Assembly (NCBI GenBank): GCA_016293265.1 | Contig: JAEDEN010000002.1 | Coordinates: 1-58,808 of the forward strand | Reading direction: 5' to 3' | Origin: Oscillospiraceae bacterium | Lineage (GTDB): Bacteria > Bacillota > Clostridia > Oscillospirales > Oscillospiraceae | DNA length: 58,808 nucleotides | Shown here: positions 7,273 to 15,267 of the stretch, one piece after another | How the letters are laid out: every line of letters starts with the position of its first letter | Numbering within the stretch: position 1 is the stretch's first letter | Made by a program: the position numbers and the translations under genes | Notes under the pieces: model-generated | Seen by the model: the letters and a program-made list of their open reading frames with translations, nothing else | Database searches by the model: none | Told to the model about the DNA's origin: nothing

Positions 7273-9123
7273 TCAATATCGGAAGTGCTCTGTCTCGTAA
7301 TATTCCATAAAGAGGAACCTGCGCAGCGCTGCCTGTCCCTCCGGCGTCAGTGTGTCGGTGAGGACGCCGTTTTCCACATACCGTCCAACGGAGGTGATTA
7401 CCGGCAGCGTGGAGCGGACCTCATTGGCGGCCTGCATCCAGGCGCTGCCCGTCCAGCCGCACTGGGCAAAGACCTCGTTCATCAAAAAGCAGGAGGAGAG
7501 GGTGGGCCCTTCCCCTACAAAATCGTTTTCAAGGGCTGCTTTGGCCGCGCCGTTGGCCCAGATCAGGTAGCGGGTGGAATAATAGTTATAGAAACCCTCC
7601 TCCGTAGAGGCATCCAGATTCACGCCCAGCTCCTGATAGGCGCTGTTTCCGTCCCCAAGCCAAGGCTTGTGGTCTCCATAGACCACCAATACCACAGGGC
7701 GCTCCTCTTCCCGGAAGGCGTCCATCAGCTTTTTCAGTTCCTCCGCCGTATCTGCCACGGAGGCAAGATAGTTATCCACAATACAGGTGGTCTCTGTGGA
7801 ATACCTGCCGTCGGTAAAGGTCCGGCCGCCCCACTGGTTTTCCGTGGAGGAATAAGGGCCGTGGCCCTGGTAAGTGACGTTGAAGGAAAAATAGGGCTTC
7901 CCCTCCCCGTCCCGGTTTTCCCCATAGAGGCGGAAGATCTCCGGGAAAAGCAGACGGTCGGCGGCCAGGTTCACGCTGTCCACCTCATTGTAGTAATTCT
8001 CGAAGTAATAGTAGTCGGGCAGGCCCAGGTAGCCGTTGATATTCCGGCGGTTATAGAACCACTGGTAGCTGGGGTGGCTCCCCTCGGCCAGATATCCCTG
8101 GGATTGGAGGTACCAGGCACTGGAATTGGTGTCAGCCCGGAAATCCCGCAGGTCGGCAAAACCCGTGAGGAAAGCCCGCTCCGTGTCCACGGTGCCGCCG
8201 GCAAAGATGTTGGTCACCAGGTCCCCGGTGTAGCTTTCCGCCTCGATCTCGTGGAAGGTTTTGTAGGCGGACACAAAGTCGATACCCTCCACCCCCGCAA
8301 AGCGGGAGAAATCCGAAAAGGCCTCCAGTTGGATGGTGATCAGGTCCACCTTTTTCTCCTGGGGGATCTCCCCGTCCTGATGGGAAAAAAGCAACGCCTC
8401 CGCCTCTGCCTCACCGTAGTCCTCCGGCACCTTGGCCGCCCCGGCGGTAATGGAGTGAAGGAAGGGATAGACAAATCCCTTGGAGAGATAGTTCTGGGTG
8501 GCGGCCCAGCGGTTCACGTGGTCATAATTGGCGGTGAGGGTGTTGTAAACCCGCTCACTGGTATAGGCTCTGCTCACCGGGAAGCAAGCCAGGATAAGGA
8601 CCGCCAAGACAACGAAACGGCTCTTTTTCCCCGGCACGCCCCGGGCCGTAAAATGCAGCACCACCGTGCCGAAGATCAGACACAAAACCCCAAAAATGAC
8701 ACGCTTGTCAGGGGTCAGGTCGTAGCTTGCCGTCTCCGTAATGGACATGGCCTCCCGCAGGTGGCGCAGGTCCTGGAACATCAAGGGGTCGTCCCGGAAG
8801 AGGAGCTTATAATAGTCAGCAATGGAAAAGCCCAGTGTCACAAAGCCTGCAAGGAAAAAGGCGGGGGCGCTCCGGCCTGTCAGGCACCACGCCAGCAGTT
8901 CCAATCCCACCACGGGCAGGAGATTCAACAGTAGGATCAGGGGATGGGTAAAATAGCTGTAAAAGACATTGGGGGAATAGCTGCCGTAGGCAAAGAGCAG
9001 CGAAACACCCCCCAGGCAAATGCCGGAGGCTAAAATAAGGAACAGGTTCCAGGCCCAAAAGGCCGTGGTCTTTTTGCGGGAGAGTCCCGCCGGGGAGGTT
9101 TGAAAAAGCCAGAATTGTTTCAT
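7273..9123 (-). CDS. LTA synthase family sulfatase-like membrane enzyme
   Basis: A 616-residue protein with about five N-terminal membrane helices (residues about 20-220) and an extracytoplasmic alkaline-phosphatase-superfamily domain. Family members (LtaS, phosphoglycerol transferases) polymerise glycerol-phosphate onto lipid or modify glycans outside the cell. Seen: a VDLITIQLEAF metal-binding strand, GGTVDTERAF with the likely catalytic Thr, a SHPSYQWFYNRRN segment, the FNVTYQGHGPY His motif, and VVYGDHKPWLG near the C-terminus with metal ligands Asp and His. An upstream in-frame ATG at 9186 lacks a ribosome site, so ATG 9123 (AAAGGA 9 bases away) was chosen. Its promoter and leader are regulated (9286-9314; 9145-9175). 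The exact polymer product cannot be told from sequence. Confidence 0.87.
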   Translation of the reverse strand: MKQFWLFQTSPAGLSRKKTTAFWAWNLFLILASGICLGGVSLLFAYGSYSPNVFYSYFTHPLILLLNLLPVVGLELLAWCLTGRSAPAFFLAGFVTLGFSIADYYKLLFRDDPLMFQDLRHLREAMSITETASYDLTPDKRVIFGVLCLIFGTVVLHFTARGVPGKKSRFVVLAVLILACFPVSRAYTSERVYNTLTANYDHVNRWAATQNYLSKGFVYPFLHSITAGAAKVPEDYGEAEAEALLFSHQDGEIPQEKKVDLITIQLEAFSDFSRFAGVEGIDFVSAYKTFHEIEAESYTGDLVTNIFAGGTVDTERAFLTGFADLRDFRADTNSSAWYLQSQGYLAEGSHPSYQWFYNRRNINGYLGLPDYYYFENYYNEVDSVNLAADRLLFPEIFRLYGENRDGEGKPYFSFNVTYQGHGPYSSTENQWGGRTFTDGRYSTETTCIVDNYLASVADTAEELKKLMDAFREEERPVVLVVYGDHKPWLGDGNSAYQELGVNLDASTEEGFYNYYSTRYLIWANGAAKAALENDFVGEGPTLSSCFLMNEVFAQCGWTGSAWMQAANEVRSTLPVITSVGRYVENGVLTDTLTPEGQAALRRFLFMEYYETEHFRY

Positions 9124-9279
9124 GGTGGTTCCTTTCGTAAGGGGAAAACGGGAGAGCGTCTCGCTCTCCCGTTTTATCTTCTCCATAGGGAAAAATTTGT
9201 TGGGCTTCCGGGGGCCCTTTCGCCGGAAAGGTACTTTTCCGGTGGGGATGGAAAGGCTCCTGCGGTCTTTTTGATGCTG
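9124..9279 (-). promoter_or_regulatory. About 155-nt untranslated leader of the LTA-synthase-like gene
   Basis: From the predicted start near 9279 to the ATG at 9123 there is no gene. The leader holds a hairpin of CCGGAAAA/TTTTCCGG-type arms (9223-9242) and a strong terminator-like hairpin (9145-9175) placed only about 20 bases before the start codon. It matches no riboswitch class I can recognise. Confidence 0.5.
9145..9175. terminator. Perfect hairpin with T-run in the leader of the LTA-synthase-like gene
   Basis: 14-bp perfect stem (9145-9158 with 9162-9175), 3-base loop. Read on the minus strand it ends GTTTTCCCC, just upstream of the ribosome site of the gene at 9123, so it would act as an attenuator there; it could also merely stop read-through. 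Confidence 0.65.
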
Positions 9280-9285
9280 TGAGTC

Positions 9286-9314
9286 ACTTTATCACGGTTT
9301 TTCCGTGATGTCAA
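9286..9314 (-). promoter_or_regulatory. Promoter with a palindromic operator in its spacer
   Basis: On the minus strand TTGACA (9309-9314), 17-base spacer, TAAAGT (9286-9291). The spacer is almost filled by a perfect 7-5-7 palindrome, ATCACGG-N5-CCGTGAT (9291-9309), well placed for a repressor to block RNA polymerase. The rest of the gap up to the anti-sigma gene (9315-9512) holds nothing recognisable. Confidence 0.65.
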
Positions 9315-9512
9315 GTTCCCCGCCGCGTCGGATGCTCCAGCCGTCCGGGCTTTGAAGCGCCATCAGGCGGATGCCTCCATCCTCCACTTGGCCAAACCGG
9401 ATCATTCCGGCACCGCACCGGCTCCGATTCCGGTTTCCTCATAAAGGGCATCCGGCTTCGTTTCCTCCGGCTGTGCCTCCGACGCCGGCATGGGCTCCGT
9501 CAGTTCCTCCGC

Positions 9513-10463
9513 CTACGGCCGTACCACCGGCGTCAAAGCGGAAAAATCAAAGCTGTCCGCCAGGGATTCCAGGTTCTGTTTCAGGAAGGGGCCGGAGGAA
9601 AAAAGGCCGTCATCCTCACTTTCCGTGCCCGCCAGCACATTGACGCTGACAAAGGAGTCTCCCAGGTCCGCCAGGATCAGCGCCTTGCCGGGCCCCAGGG
9701 CCAGCGTCACGGGGAGGCCGCTCTTCGTGGAATAGGTCCACTCCCGGTACTGCTCCACATCGGTGATATTCAGAAGCACATCGGTAAAGCTGCCCCGGAC
9801 ACACCGCATGAACTGGTAGCTCAGGATGCCATAGTCCGGCAGGTCGATGTCTCCGTCGAATTTAAAGGTGCCATCCTCATACATATAGGCACTATAGGCC
9901 CGGTTGTCCCCCAAAAAATCTCCGCAGGAGTCGAAGGCCTCCGGGTGCTCATACACGTCGATGATCCGGGTATGGAGCTTCAGGCTGTATTTTTCCACGA
10001 TTTCATCCAGCTTGTCCGCCATTTCCTGGGTGTAGACGAGGTAGAGGCCATAGCGCTCCTCCAGCCCCGTGGGGCTGTTGCCGATGGCATCCAGAATGGC
10101 CCCGTCACTGTCGTAGCCGGACAGGAATTCCTGCCACTCCGCCACGGCCCGGCTTTCCGGGGTATCGTCATAGCCGGCGAGGGAGATCATATCCACCTCC
10201 CGGACCTCCCGCTCCCCTGTCTCCGGGTCCACCGGCATCTGCACCTCCTGCCGCGCCGGCATCAGCCAGCTTCGCAGGCCCAGGAAATCCCTGGCCAGCG
10301 CCGCGGTGGACAGCGCCGCCAGAAGGCAGATCACCGCCGCCGCGGTCATCACCTTTTTTAAATACCGCTTTTTGGGTCTCATGGACTCCATATCCTCCCA
10401 TCTGATGTCCACAGAGGAATGGATCTGGGAAAAGGTCTGCTGATAGAATTCCCTATTCTTCAT
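9513..10463 (-). CDS. Putative membrane anti-sigma factor partner of the adjacent ECF sigma
   Basis: A 316-residue protein: a cytoplasmic N-terminus of about 36 residues (MKNREFYQQTFSQIHSSVDI), basic RPKKRYLKK, one membrane helix (about 37-56), then an extracytoplasmic region of about 255 residues. This single-helix layout and the 11-base overlap with the sigma gene are typical of anti-sigma factors of Firmicutes that hold the sigma factor at the membrane until a signal arrives. No zinc-finger (HxxxCxxC) anti-sigma motif is seen, and the outer domain matches no family I know. Function is inferred mainly from context. Confidence 0.7.
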   Translation of the reverse strand: MKNREFYQQTFSQIHSSVDIRWEDMESMRPKKRYLKKVMTAAAVICLLAALSTAALARDFLGLRSWLMPARQEVQMPVDPETGEREVREVDMISLAGYDDTPESRAVAEWQEFLSGYDSDGAILDAIGNSPTGLEERYGLYLVYTQEMADKLDEIVEKYSLKLHTRIIDVYEHPEAFDSCGDFLGDNRAYSAYMYEDGTFKFDGDIDLPDYGILSYQFMRCVRGSFTDVLLNITDVEQYREWTYSTKSGLPVTLALGPGKALILADLGDSFVSVNVLAGTESEDDGLFSSGPFLKQNLESLADSFDFSALTPVVRP

Positions 10464-10938
10464 CCTTCCATACCTCCTTCAAACGCTGCCGCAGCAGCTC
10501 TCTGGCCCGGAACAGCCGGGTGGTCACCGCCGACTGGCGAAGGTTCAGCACCTGGGCGATCTCCTTTGTGGAAAGCTCCTCATAGTAGAACAAGTCCTGC
10601 ACCACCCGGTACTTCTCCGGCAGGGCCATGACCTCCCGGTACAGCTCCTCCTGCTCCGGCCGGTCAAACACCGGCTGGTCCGGCAGAGCCTCCAGGGATA
10701 CCCGCCGTTTCCGCCAGGGACTTTTCAGCACATCCCGGCATACATTTACCGTCACCCGGATAAGCCAGCGGCGCAGATGCTCCTGGCTCTCAAAGGGTTC
10801 CTCCCGGGTATAAAGGCGCAAAAAGACCTCCTGCACCACGTCCTCCCCGTCGGGAGAAGTCGCAAAATAGTGCACAGCCACCCGGTAAACCATATCCTGG
10901 TATTGCTCCACGGCGTTTGTGAATTCCCTTCGTTCCAT
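10453..10938 (-). CDS. RNA polymerase sigma factor, ECF (sigma-70) family
   Basis: A 161-residue sigma factor with regions sigma-2 (QYQDMVYRVAVHYF, then DGEDVVQEVFLRLY, about 10-75) and sigma-4 (LPEKYRVVQDLFYYEELSTKEIAQVLNLRQSAVTTRLFRARELLRQRL, about 105-152), without sigma-1 or sigma-3. Start ATG 10938 with TAAGGAG was preferred to the further upstream start at 10971, which would place the palindrome at 10950-10963 inside the gene. The gene overlaps the anti-sigma gene by 11 bases, suggesting coupled translation. Its promoter (10967-10996) is of housekeeping type, so autoregulation is not obvious. Confidence 0.92.
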   Translation of the reverse strand: MERREFTNAVEQYQDMVYRVAVHYFATSPDGEDVVQEVFLRLYTREEPFESQEHLRRWLIRVTVNVCRDVLKSPWRKRRVSLEALPDQPVFDRPEQEELYREVMALPEKYRVVQDLFYYEELSTKEIAQVLNLRQSAVTTRLFRARELLRQRLKEVWKDEE

Positions 10939-10949
10939 AGCCGTCTCCT

Positions 10950-10963
10950 TACATGTACATGTA
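10950..10963. promoter_or_regulatory. 14-bp perfect palindrome over the sigma gene transcription start
   Basis: TACATGTACATGTA reads the same on both strands. It lies between the predicted -10 and the ribosome site, over the likely start of transcription, a position typical for a repressor operator. Confidence 0.5.
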
Positions 10964-10966
10964 CTT

Positions 10967-10996
10967 ATCATACGATCTTTCCAACGGTTTTGTCAC
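10967..10996 (-). promoter_or_regulatory. Promoter of the sigma/anti-sigma operon
   Basis: Minus-strand GTGACA (10991-10996), 18-base spacer, TATGAT (10967-10972); each hexamer differs from consensus at one base. Confidence 0.6.
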
Positions 10997-11006
10997 GGGT
11001 AAACAA

Positions 11007-11040
11007 AACAGGCAGCCCGGAAAATTCCGGGCTGCCTGTT
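11007..11040. terminator. Terminator of glyS
   Basis: A 16-bp perfect stem (11007-11022 with 11025-11040) with A/T runs on both flanks, 20 bases past the glyS stop. Confidence 0.92.
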
Positions 11041-11060
11041 TTTGGCTGTGAAAAGGAACA

Positions 11061-12488
11061 TCAGTAGGCCAGCTTCTCGTCGAAGTAAGCCTTCAGCTCG
11101 CTGATGGGCATACGCACCTGCTCCATGGTGTCGCGGTCGCGGACGGTGACGCAGCCGTCGCCTTCCTTCTCCGCGTCGCCCACGGTGTCGAAGTCCACGG
11201 TGACGCAGTAGGGCGTGCCGATCTCGTCCTCCCGGCGGTAGCGCTTGCCGATGGAGCCGGTTTCGTCGTAGTCCACCATCCAGTACTTGCTCAGCTCTTG
11301 CTGGATCTCCATGGCCTTGTCGCCCAGCTTCTTGGAAAGGGGCAACACGGCGACCTTGAAGGGAGCCAGAGCGGGATGGAAGTGCATGACCACGCGCACA
11401 TCGTTCTTGGTCTCGTCCACCACTTCCTCGTCGTAAGCGTCGCACAGGAAGGCCAGCACGCTGCGCTCCACGCCCAGGGAGGGCTCGATGACATAGGGGA
11501 TATACTCCACCATATCCTTGCCCTCGCCCTCGCGGTAGGTGCACTTCTGACCGGAGACGGTCTGGTGCTGGGTCAGGTCGTAGTCGGTGCGGTCCGCCAC
11601 GCCCCACAGCTCGCCCCAGCCAAAGGGGAACAGGAACTCAAAGTCCGTGGTGGCCTTGGAGTAGAAGCACAGCTCCTCGGGGTCATGGTCCCGCAGGCGC
11701 AGGTTCTCGTCCTTCATGCCCAGGTCCAGCAGCCACTGGTGGCAGAAGCTGCGCCAGTAGTTGAACCACTCCAGGTCGGTGCCGGGCTTGCAGAAGAACT
11801 CCAGTTCCATCTGCTCGAACTCGCGGACGCGGAAGATGAAGTTGCCCGGGGTGATCTCGTTGCGGAAGGACTTGCCGATCTGGCCGATGCCGAAGGGCAG
11901 CTTGCGGCGGGTGGTGCGCTGGACGGAATTGAAGTTCACGAAGATGCCCTGGGCGGTCTCGGGACGGAGGTACACGGTGTTCTTCGCGTCCTCGGTGACG
12001 CCCTGGAAGGTCTTGAACATCAGGTTGAACTGGCGGATGTCGGTGAAGTTATGCTTGCCGCAGGATGGGCAGGGAATGTTGTGCTCTTCCACGAAGTCCT
12101 TCATCTCCGCCTGGGAGAAGGCGTCGATGGGCTTGGGCAGCTCAAAGCCGTTTTCGGCGCACCAGCCCTCAATGAGCTTATCGGCGCGGAAGCGCTCCTT
12201 GCACTCCTTGCAGTCCATCAGGGGATCGGAGAAGCCGGCCAGATGGCCGGAGGCCACCCAGGTCTGGGGGTTCATGAGGATGGCGGCGTCCAGGCCCACA
12301 TTGTAGGGGTTCTCCTGGACGAATTTCTTCCACCAGGCCCGCTTGATGTTATTCTTCAGCTCCACGCCAAGGGGGCCGTAGTCCCAGGTGTTGGCAAGGC
12401 CGCCGTAGATCTCGCTGCCGGGGAAGACAAAGCCCCGGTTCTTGCAAAGGGCCACGATCTTTTCCATGGTTTTCTGCTTGTTGTCCAT
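11061..12488 (-). CDS. glyS: Glycyl-tRNA synthetase (homodimeric type)
   Basis: A class II synthetase of 475 residues, the alpha2 dimer type (as opposed to GlyQ/GlyS tetramers), which charges tRNA-Gly with glycine in the cytosol. Seen: the N-terminal RGFVFPGSEIYGGLANTWDYGPLG signature, a CxxC...CxxC zinc-like insertion (CKECKERF and CPSCGKHNF), RPETAQGIFVNF (motif 2 region), FRNEITPGNFIFRVREFEQMELEFF, and an anticodon-binding domain at the C-terminus. Start ATG 12488 has AGAAGGAG upstream. Expression is controlled by a T-box leader (12528-12765), meaning transcription responds to uncharged tRNA-Gly. Confidence 0.97.
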   Translation of the reverse strand: MDNKQKTMEKIVALCKNRGFVFPGSEIYGGLANTWDYGPLGVELKNNIKRAWWKKFVQENPYNVGLDAAILMNPQTWVASGHLAGFSDPLMDCKECKERFRADKLIEGWCAENGFELPKPIDAFSQAEMKDFVEEHNIPCPSCGKHNFTDIRQFNLMFKTFQGVTEDAKNTVYLRPETAQGIFVNFNSVQRTTRRKLPFGIGQIGKSFRNEITPGNFIFRVREFEQMELEFFCKPGTDLEWFNYWRSFCHQWLLDLGMKDENLRLRDHDPEELCFYSKATTDFEFLFPFGWGELWGVADRTDYDLTQHQTVSGQKCTYREGEGKDMVEYIPYVIEPSLGVERSVLAFLCDAYDEEVVDETKNDVRVVMHFHPALAPFKVAVLPLSKKLGDKAMEIQQELSKYWMVDYDETGSIGKRYRREDEIGTPYCVTVDFDTVGDAEKEGDGCVTVRDRDTMEQVRMPISELKAYFDEKLAY

Positions 12489-12527
12489 GCTGTTTTTCTC
12501 CTTCTATTTCAAAATATTTGCTGACAA

Positions 12528-12765
12528 ATAAAAACGCCCCGAGCCAAATGGCTCAGGGCGAACAAAACGTCCGTGGTTCCACCTGAATTTGCGTAAAACG
12601 CACACTCTTTCCCGGTAACGTCGGGCGGACGGCGGCGCATACATTTCTTCCGCGCCGCGACTCAAAGGGGCCTTCTCCTCTTCCCCGCAAGGGCTTGCAG
12701 CTCCCGCCCTCTCTCTGCATTGGGGTAAAAAGGATACTCTTCCTTCTCATAGCCTTTCCACATAT
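12528..12765 (-). ncRNA. T-box riboswitch leader of glyS
   Basis: Read leftward, the leader carries the T-box core AGGTGGAACCACGG (12570-12584) followed by a terminator hairpin (12529-12560; CGCCCTGAGCC with GGCTCGGGGCG, then GTTTTTATTT). Upstream is a GAGAAGGAAGAGTA segment typical of the stem I S-turn region. The T-box senses uncharged tRNA through a specifier triplet and the tRNA acceptor end; given the downstream gene the specifier should be a glycine codon, but I did not place it with certainty. Confidence 0.93.
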
Positions 12766-12771
12766 AAGGGG

Positions 12772-12800
12772 AATATATCACCTTTTCCGGGGGTTGTCAA
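12772..12800 (-). promoter_or_regulatory. Promoter of the T-box/glyS unit
   Basis: Minus-strand TTGACA (12795-12800), 17-base spacer, TATATT (12772-12777). The start of transcription would be near 12765. Confidence 0.8.
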
Positions 12801-12887
12801 GAAATGCGGGAAACATTTTGCCGCAGCCGATCCCCTGTTTTTCCTGTCGCGGCACCGAAAAGTTTTCTACATTTTAAGATAAAACGT

Positions 12888-12923
12888 AAAAAAAGAGGAC
12901 GCTGGTAAACGCGTCCTCTTTTT
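12888..12923. terminator. Terminator after khpB
   Basis: AAAAAGAGGACGC pairs with GCGTCCTCTTTTT across an 8-base loop; it is 8 bases beyond the khpB stop and ends the rpmH-to-khpB operon. Confidence 0.88.
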
Positions 12924-12930
12924 CACGATT

Positions 12931-13791
12931 TTACCGCTTCTCCCGGTCGTAAGCCACAATCACACGGCGGTTGGGATCGGTACCGGTGGAATAGGTGGTG
13001 ACACCCGGAGTATCCTGCAGGGCGGTATGGATCACATGGCGCTCATAGGCGTTCATGGGCTCCAGCGTCACGCTGCGGCGGTACTTGACCACCTTACCGG
13101 CCACCTTTTGGGCCAGGTGCTGGAGACTCTGCTCCCGCTTTTCCCGGTAGCCCTCGGCGTCCAACTGAATGCGGACACGGCCGCCGGTACGGTTCACGGA
13201 ATAGCTGGTCAACTGCTGGATGGCGTCCAGAGTCTCGCCCCGGCGGCCGATCAGCGCACCGATATTGCTGCCCTCCAGAATGACCTTGTAGCGGCTCTTC
13301 TCAGGCAGGTATACATGGATGTCGGCCTCGGTACCCATCTGGGCCAGAAGGCCGGACAGGAAGGACTTGATGGCTCTGGCCTTCTCGTCATCCACCTCTT
13401 CGCCCAAAGGCGCAGCGGGGATGGACTCCTCCTTTACCGGGAGAGGCTCTTTTACAGGAGCGGCCTTTTCAACCTTCTCCGTCTTCTCCGCCTTGGGGGC
13501 GCGTTCGGTTTTTTCCCGGCGGGGCTTGTCTTTCTTCTCTTTACGGGGCTGCTGAGGTTTTTCCTCGAACTTGGGCTCCTTTTCCACGGAAATGGTGGAG
13601 ACGGCAGGCTCTTCCTCCTCGCCGTAGCTGACCCGCACCTTGGCGGGGCAGCTTCCAAGACCCAGGAAGCCGGACTTGGCGCGCTCCAGAACCTCAACGG
13701 AGACGTCGTCCCGGTCAAGACCCAGTTGAGCCAGGGCCTTTCTAATGGCTTCGTCCTCAGTTTTGCCCGTTACGTCAATAAACTCTCTCAT
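12931..13791 (-). CDS. khpB: KhpB/Jag RNA-binding protein (SpoIIIJ-associated)
   Basis: A 286-residue RNA-binding protein linked to control of cell elongation and division in Firmicutes. Domains: an N-terminal Jag_N domain (1-52; KSGFLGLGSCPAKVRV), a very charged Lys/Glu/Pro linker (about 58-135), a KH-II domain (about 140-215) with the GxxG loop IGRRGETLDAIQ, and an R3H domain (about 220-285) with the ERHVIHTAL motif. It ends the rpmH-rnpA-yidD-yidC-khpB operon, 9 bases after yidC, the standard partner gene order. The mnmE-mnmG-rsmG genes that often follow are absent here; glyS lies next instead. Confidence 0.95.
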   Translation of the reverse strand: MREFIDVTGKTEDEAIRKALAQLGLDRDDVSVEVLERAKSGFLGLGSCPAKVRVSYGEEEEPAVSTISVEKEPKFEEKPQQPRKEKKDKPRREKTERAPKAEKTEKVEKAAPVKEPLPVKEESIPAAPLGEEVDDEKARAIKSFLSGLLAQMGTEADIHVYLPEKSRYKVILEGSNIGALIGRRGETLDAIQQLTSYSVNRTGGRVRIQLDAEGYREKREQSLQHLAQKVAGKVVKYRRSVTLEPMNAYERHVIHTALQDTPGVTTYSTGTDPNRRVIVAYDREKR

Positions 13792-13800
13792 AACGGCTCC

Positions 13801-14958
13801 TTAGTCGTAACGATTTTCCTTGTAGGAACGGCCACGTGCATAGGGGCGGTCGTCCACACGGCCAGCCTCGGTGGTGCTGGTGGCAGCCTTCCGGGCCTTT
13901 TCAGCCTTGGCGGCCTGGGCAGCCTTCTGCTTTTCCTTCAAGGTCTGCTTCTTGGCCTCCTGCTGCTTGCGCTCTTCCTGCAGGCGGCGGCCCTCCTCAA
14001 TGCGGCGCTGACGGTCGGCCTGGATGGCCTCATACCGGGCGTTTTCCTCTTCCTCAAGCTTTTTGTTGAAAAACTTAGTCATGATGACTTCCTGGATCAG
14101 AGAGAAAACGCTCTGGGCAATCCAGTAAATGCCAAGTGCAGCAGGCATGATGAAAGCGATGTAAACGCTCATCAAGGGCATCATGTACATCGTCATCTTC
14201 ATGGAAGCGTTGCTGGCGGAAGAGGGCTGGCTCTTCATGGTGAACATGGTCATCACCAGCTGGGAAAGACCCGCCAGAATGGGGATGAGGATCAATCCGA
14301 TGACTGCCGCGGAGAAGGTAAAGTTCTTGACCATATCCCAAGGCGTAGCAGCCAGATCCATTCCGAGGAAGTTATAATTCACGTTGATCCAGCCGTCAAT
14401 GCCCTCCCCGAACTCGGGAGCCTTGGTGGCCAGCTCCTTGACCAGGTTGATCTGGCCGTAGGGCTGCATGACAGGCACGCCGGCATTGCTCATCTTGATG
14501 GCGCCGTCCTCAGCCAACTGCACGATGTTGGCAAGATTCACGCCCAGGCTCTTGGCGGTATCCACGGCCTTGATGAGGATATCGTCACCCAGCAGCATAA
14601 AGCGGGTGATGGGCTGGCGGATGATGGAATACAGGGCAATCAGGATGGGAAAGGGCAGAAAGCTCCAGAGGCAGCCGCTCATGGGATTCACACCCTCTTC
14701 GGCATAGAGCTTCTGGATCTCCTCCTGCTGCTTCATCTGGTTGTTGGCATACTTTTTCTGAATCTCCTGCATCTTGCCGGAGAGGCGGTTCATGCGTATC
14801 ATGCTCTTCTTGCTCTTGATCTGGAAGGGCAGCATAATGAGCTTTACCGCCAGGGTAAAGAGGATAATGGCCACGCCGTAAGAGCCGGTCATGTTATAAA
14901 ACAGCTTGACCAGCCAGGCAAAGGGGATACAAATCAGGTATCCGAGGGTAGAAAACAT
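13801..14958 (-). CDS. yidC: Membrane protein insertase YidC/SpoIIIJ
   Basis: A 385-residue YidC/Oxa1 insertase that places proteins in the cytoplasmic membrane with or without SecYEG. Seen: first helix (LGYLICIPFAWLVKLFY), a second segment with YGVAIILFTLAVKLIMLPFQIKSKKSMIRM (the hydrophilic groove and first cytoplasmic loop), the cytoplasmic coiled coil (KMQEIQKKYANNQMKQQEEIQKLY), later helices to about residue 290, and a long Arg/Glu/Lys-rich C-terminal tail (about 295-385), which would contact ribosomes. No lipobox is visible, unlike many SpoIIIJ proteins. ATG 14958 has TGGAGGAC and was chosen over the in-frame codon at 14991, which has none. It contains an unusually long insert between the second and third helices (about 130-215). 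Confidence 0.95.
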   Translation of the reverse strand: MFSTLGYLICIPFAWLVKLFYNMTGSYGVAIILFTLAVKLIMLPFQIKSKKSMIRMNRLSGKMQEIQKKYANNQMKQQEEIQKLYAEEGVNPMSGCLWSFLPFPILIALYSIIRQPITRFMLLGDDILIKAVDTAKSLGVNLANIVQLAEDGAIKMSNAGVPVMQPYGQINLVKELATKAPEFGEGIDGWINVNYNFLGMDLAATPWDMVKNFTFSAAVIGLILIPILAGLSQLVMTMFTMKSQPSSASNASMKMTMYMMPLMSVYIAFIMPAALGIYWIAQSVFSLIQEVIMTKFFNKKLEEEENARYEAIQADRQRRIEEGRRLQEERKQQEAKKQTLKEKQKAAQAAKAEKARKAATSTTEAGRVDDRPYARGRSYKENRYD

Positions 14959-15057
14959 AATTGTGTCCTCCAAAAAATGTTGGGGAATCAAGGAAACTGC
15001 GGCGCGGGGACTTTGGGTGCGCGGTTTCTTTCCCGAACACGGGCCCTGCCTCGTTTT

Positions 15058-15267
15058 TCAGGGAACAGGGTCGTAACCCCCCTTATGAAAGGGATTACAG
15101 CGCAAAATACGCCGGAACGCCATCCAGCCGCCCTTCAGGGCGCCGTACTTTTCAATGGCCTCCAGCGCATACTGGGAGCAGGTGGGAATGTAATTGCAGC
15201 AGCGGGGACGAAGAGGGGATATGGCCGTCTGATAAAATCGGATCATCCAGAGCATCAGCTTTTTCAT
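15058..15267 (-). CDS. yidD: Membrane protein insertion efficiency factor YidD
   Basis: A 69-residue amphipathic protein of the YidD (haemolytic alpha) family that helps YidC-dependent insertion. The family signature is complete: FYQTAISPLRPRCCNYIPTCSQYALEAIEKYG and a C-terminal CNPFHKGGYDPVP. Its ATG overlaps the rnpA stop by four bases (ATGA, 15264-15267), as is usual; this decided the start. Confidence 0.96.
   Translation of the reverse strand: MKKLMLWMIRFYQTAISPLRPRCCNYIPTCSQYALEAIEKYGALKGGWMAFRRILRCNPFHKGGYDPVP

Noticed and set aside
11298..12524. Plus-strand open frame across glyS
   Set aside because: Shadow of glyS; low-complexity product and no start site.
12553..12750. 65-codon minus-strand open frame in the glyS leader
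   Set aside because: It lies inside the T-box RNA and covers the T-box core sequence.
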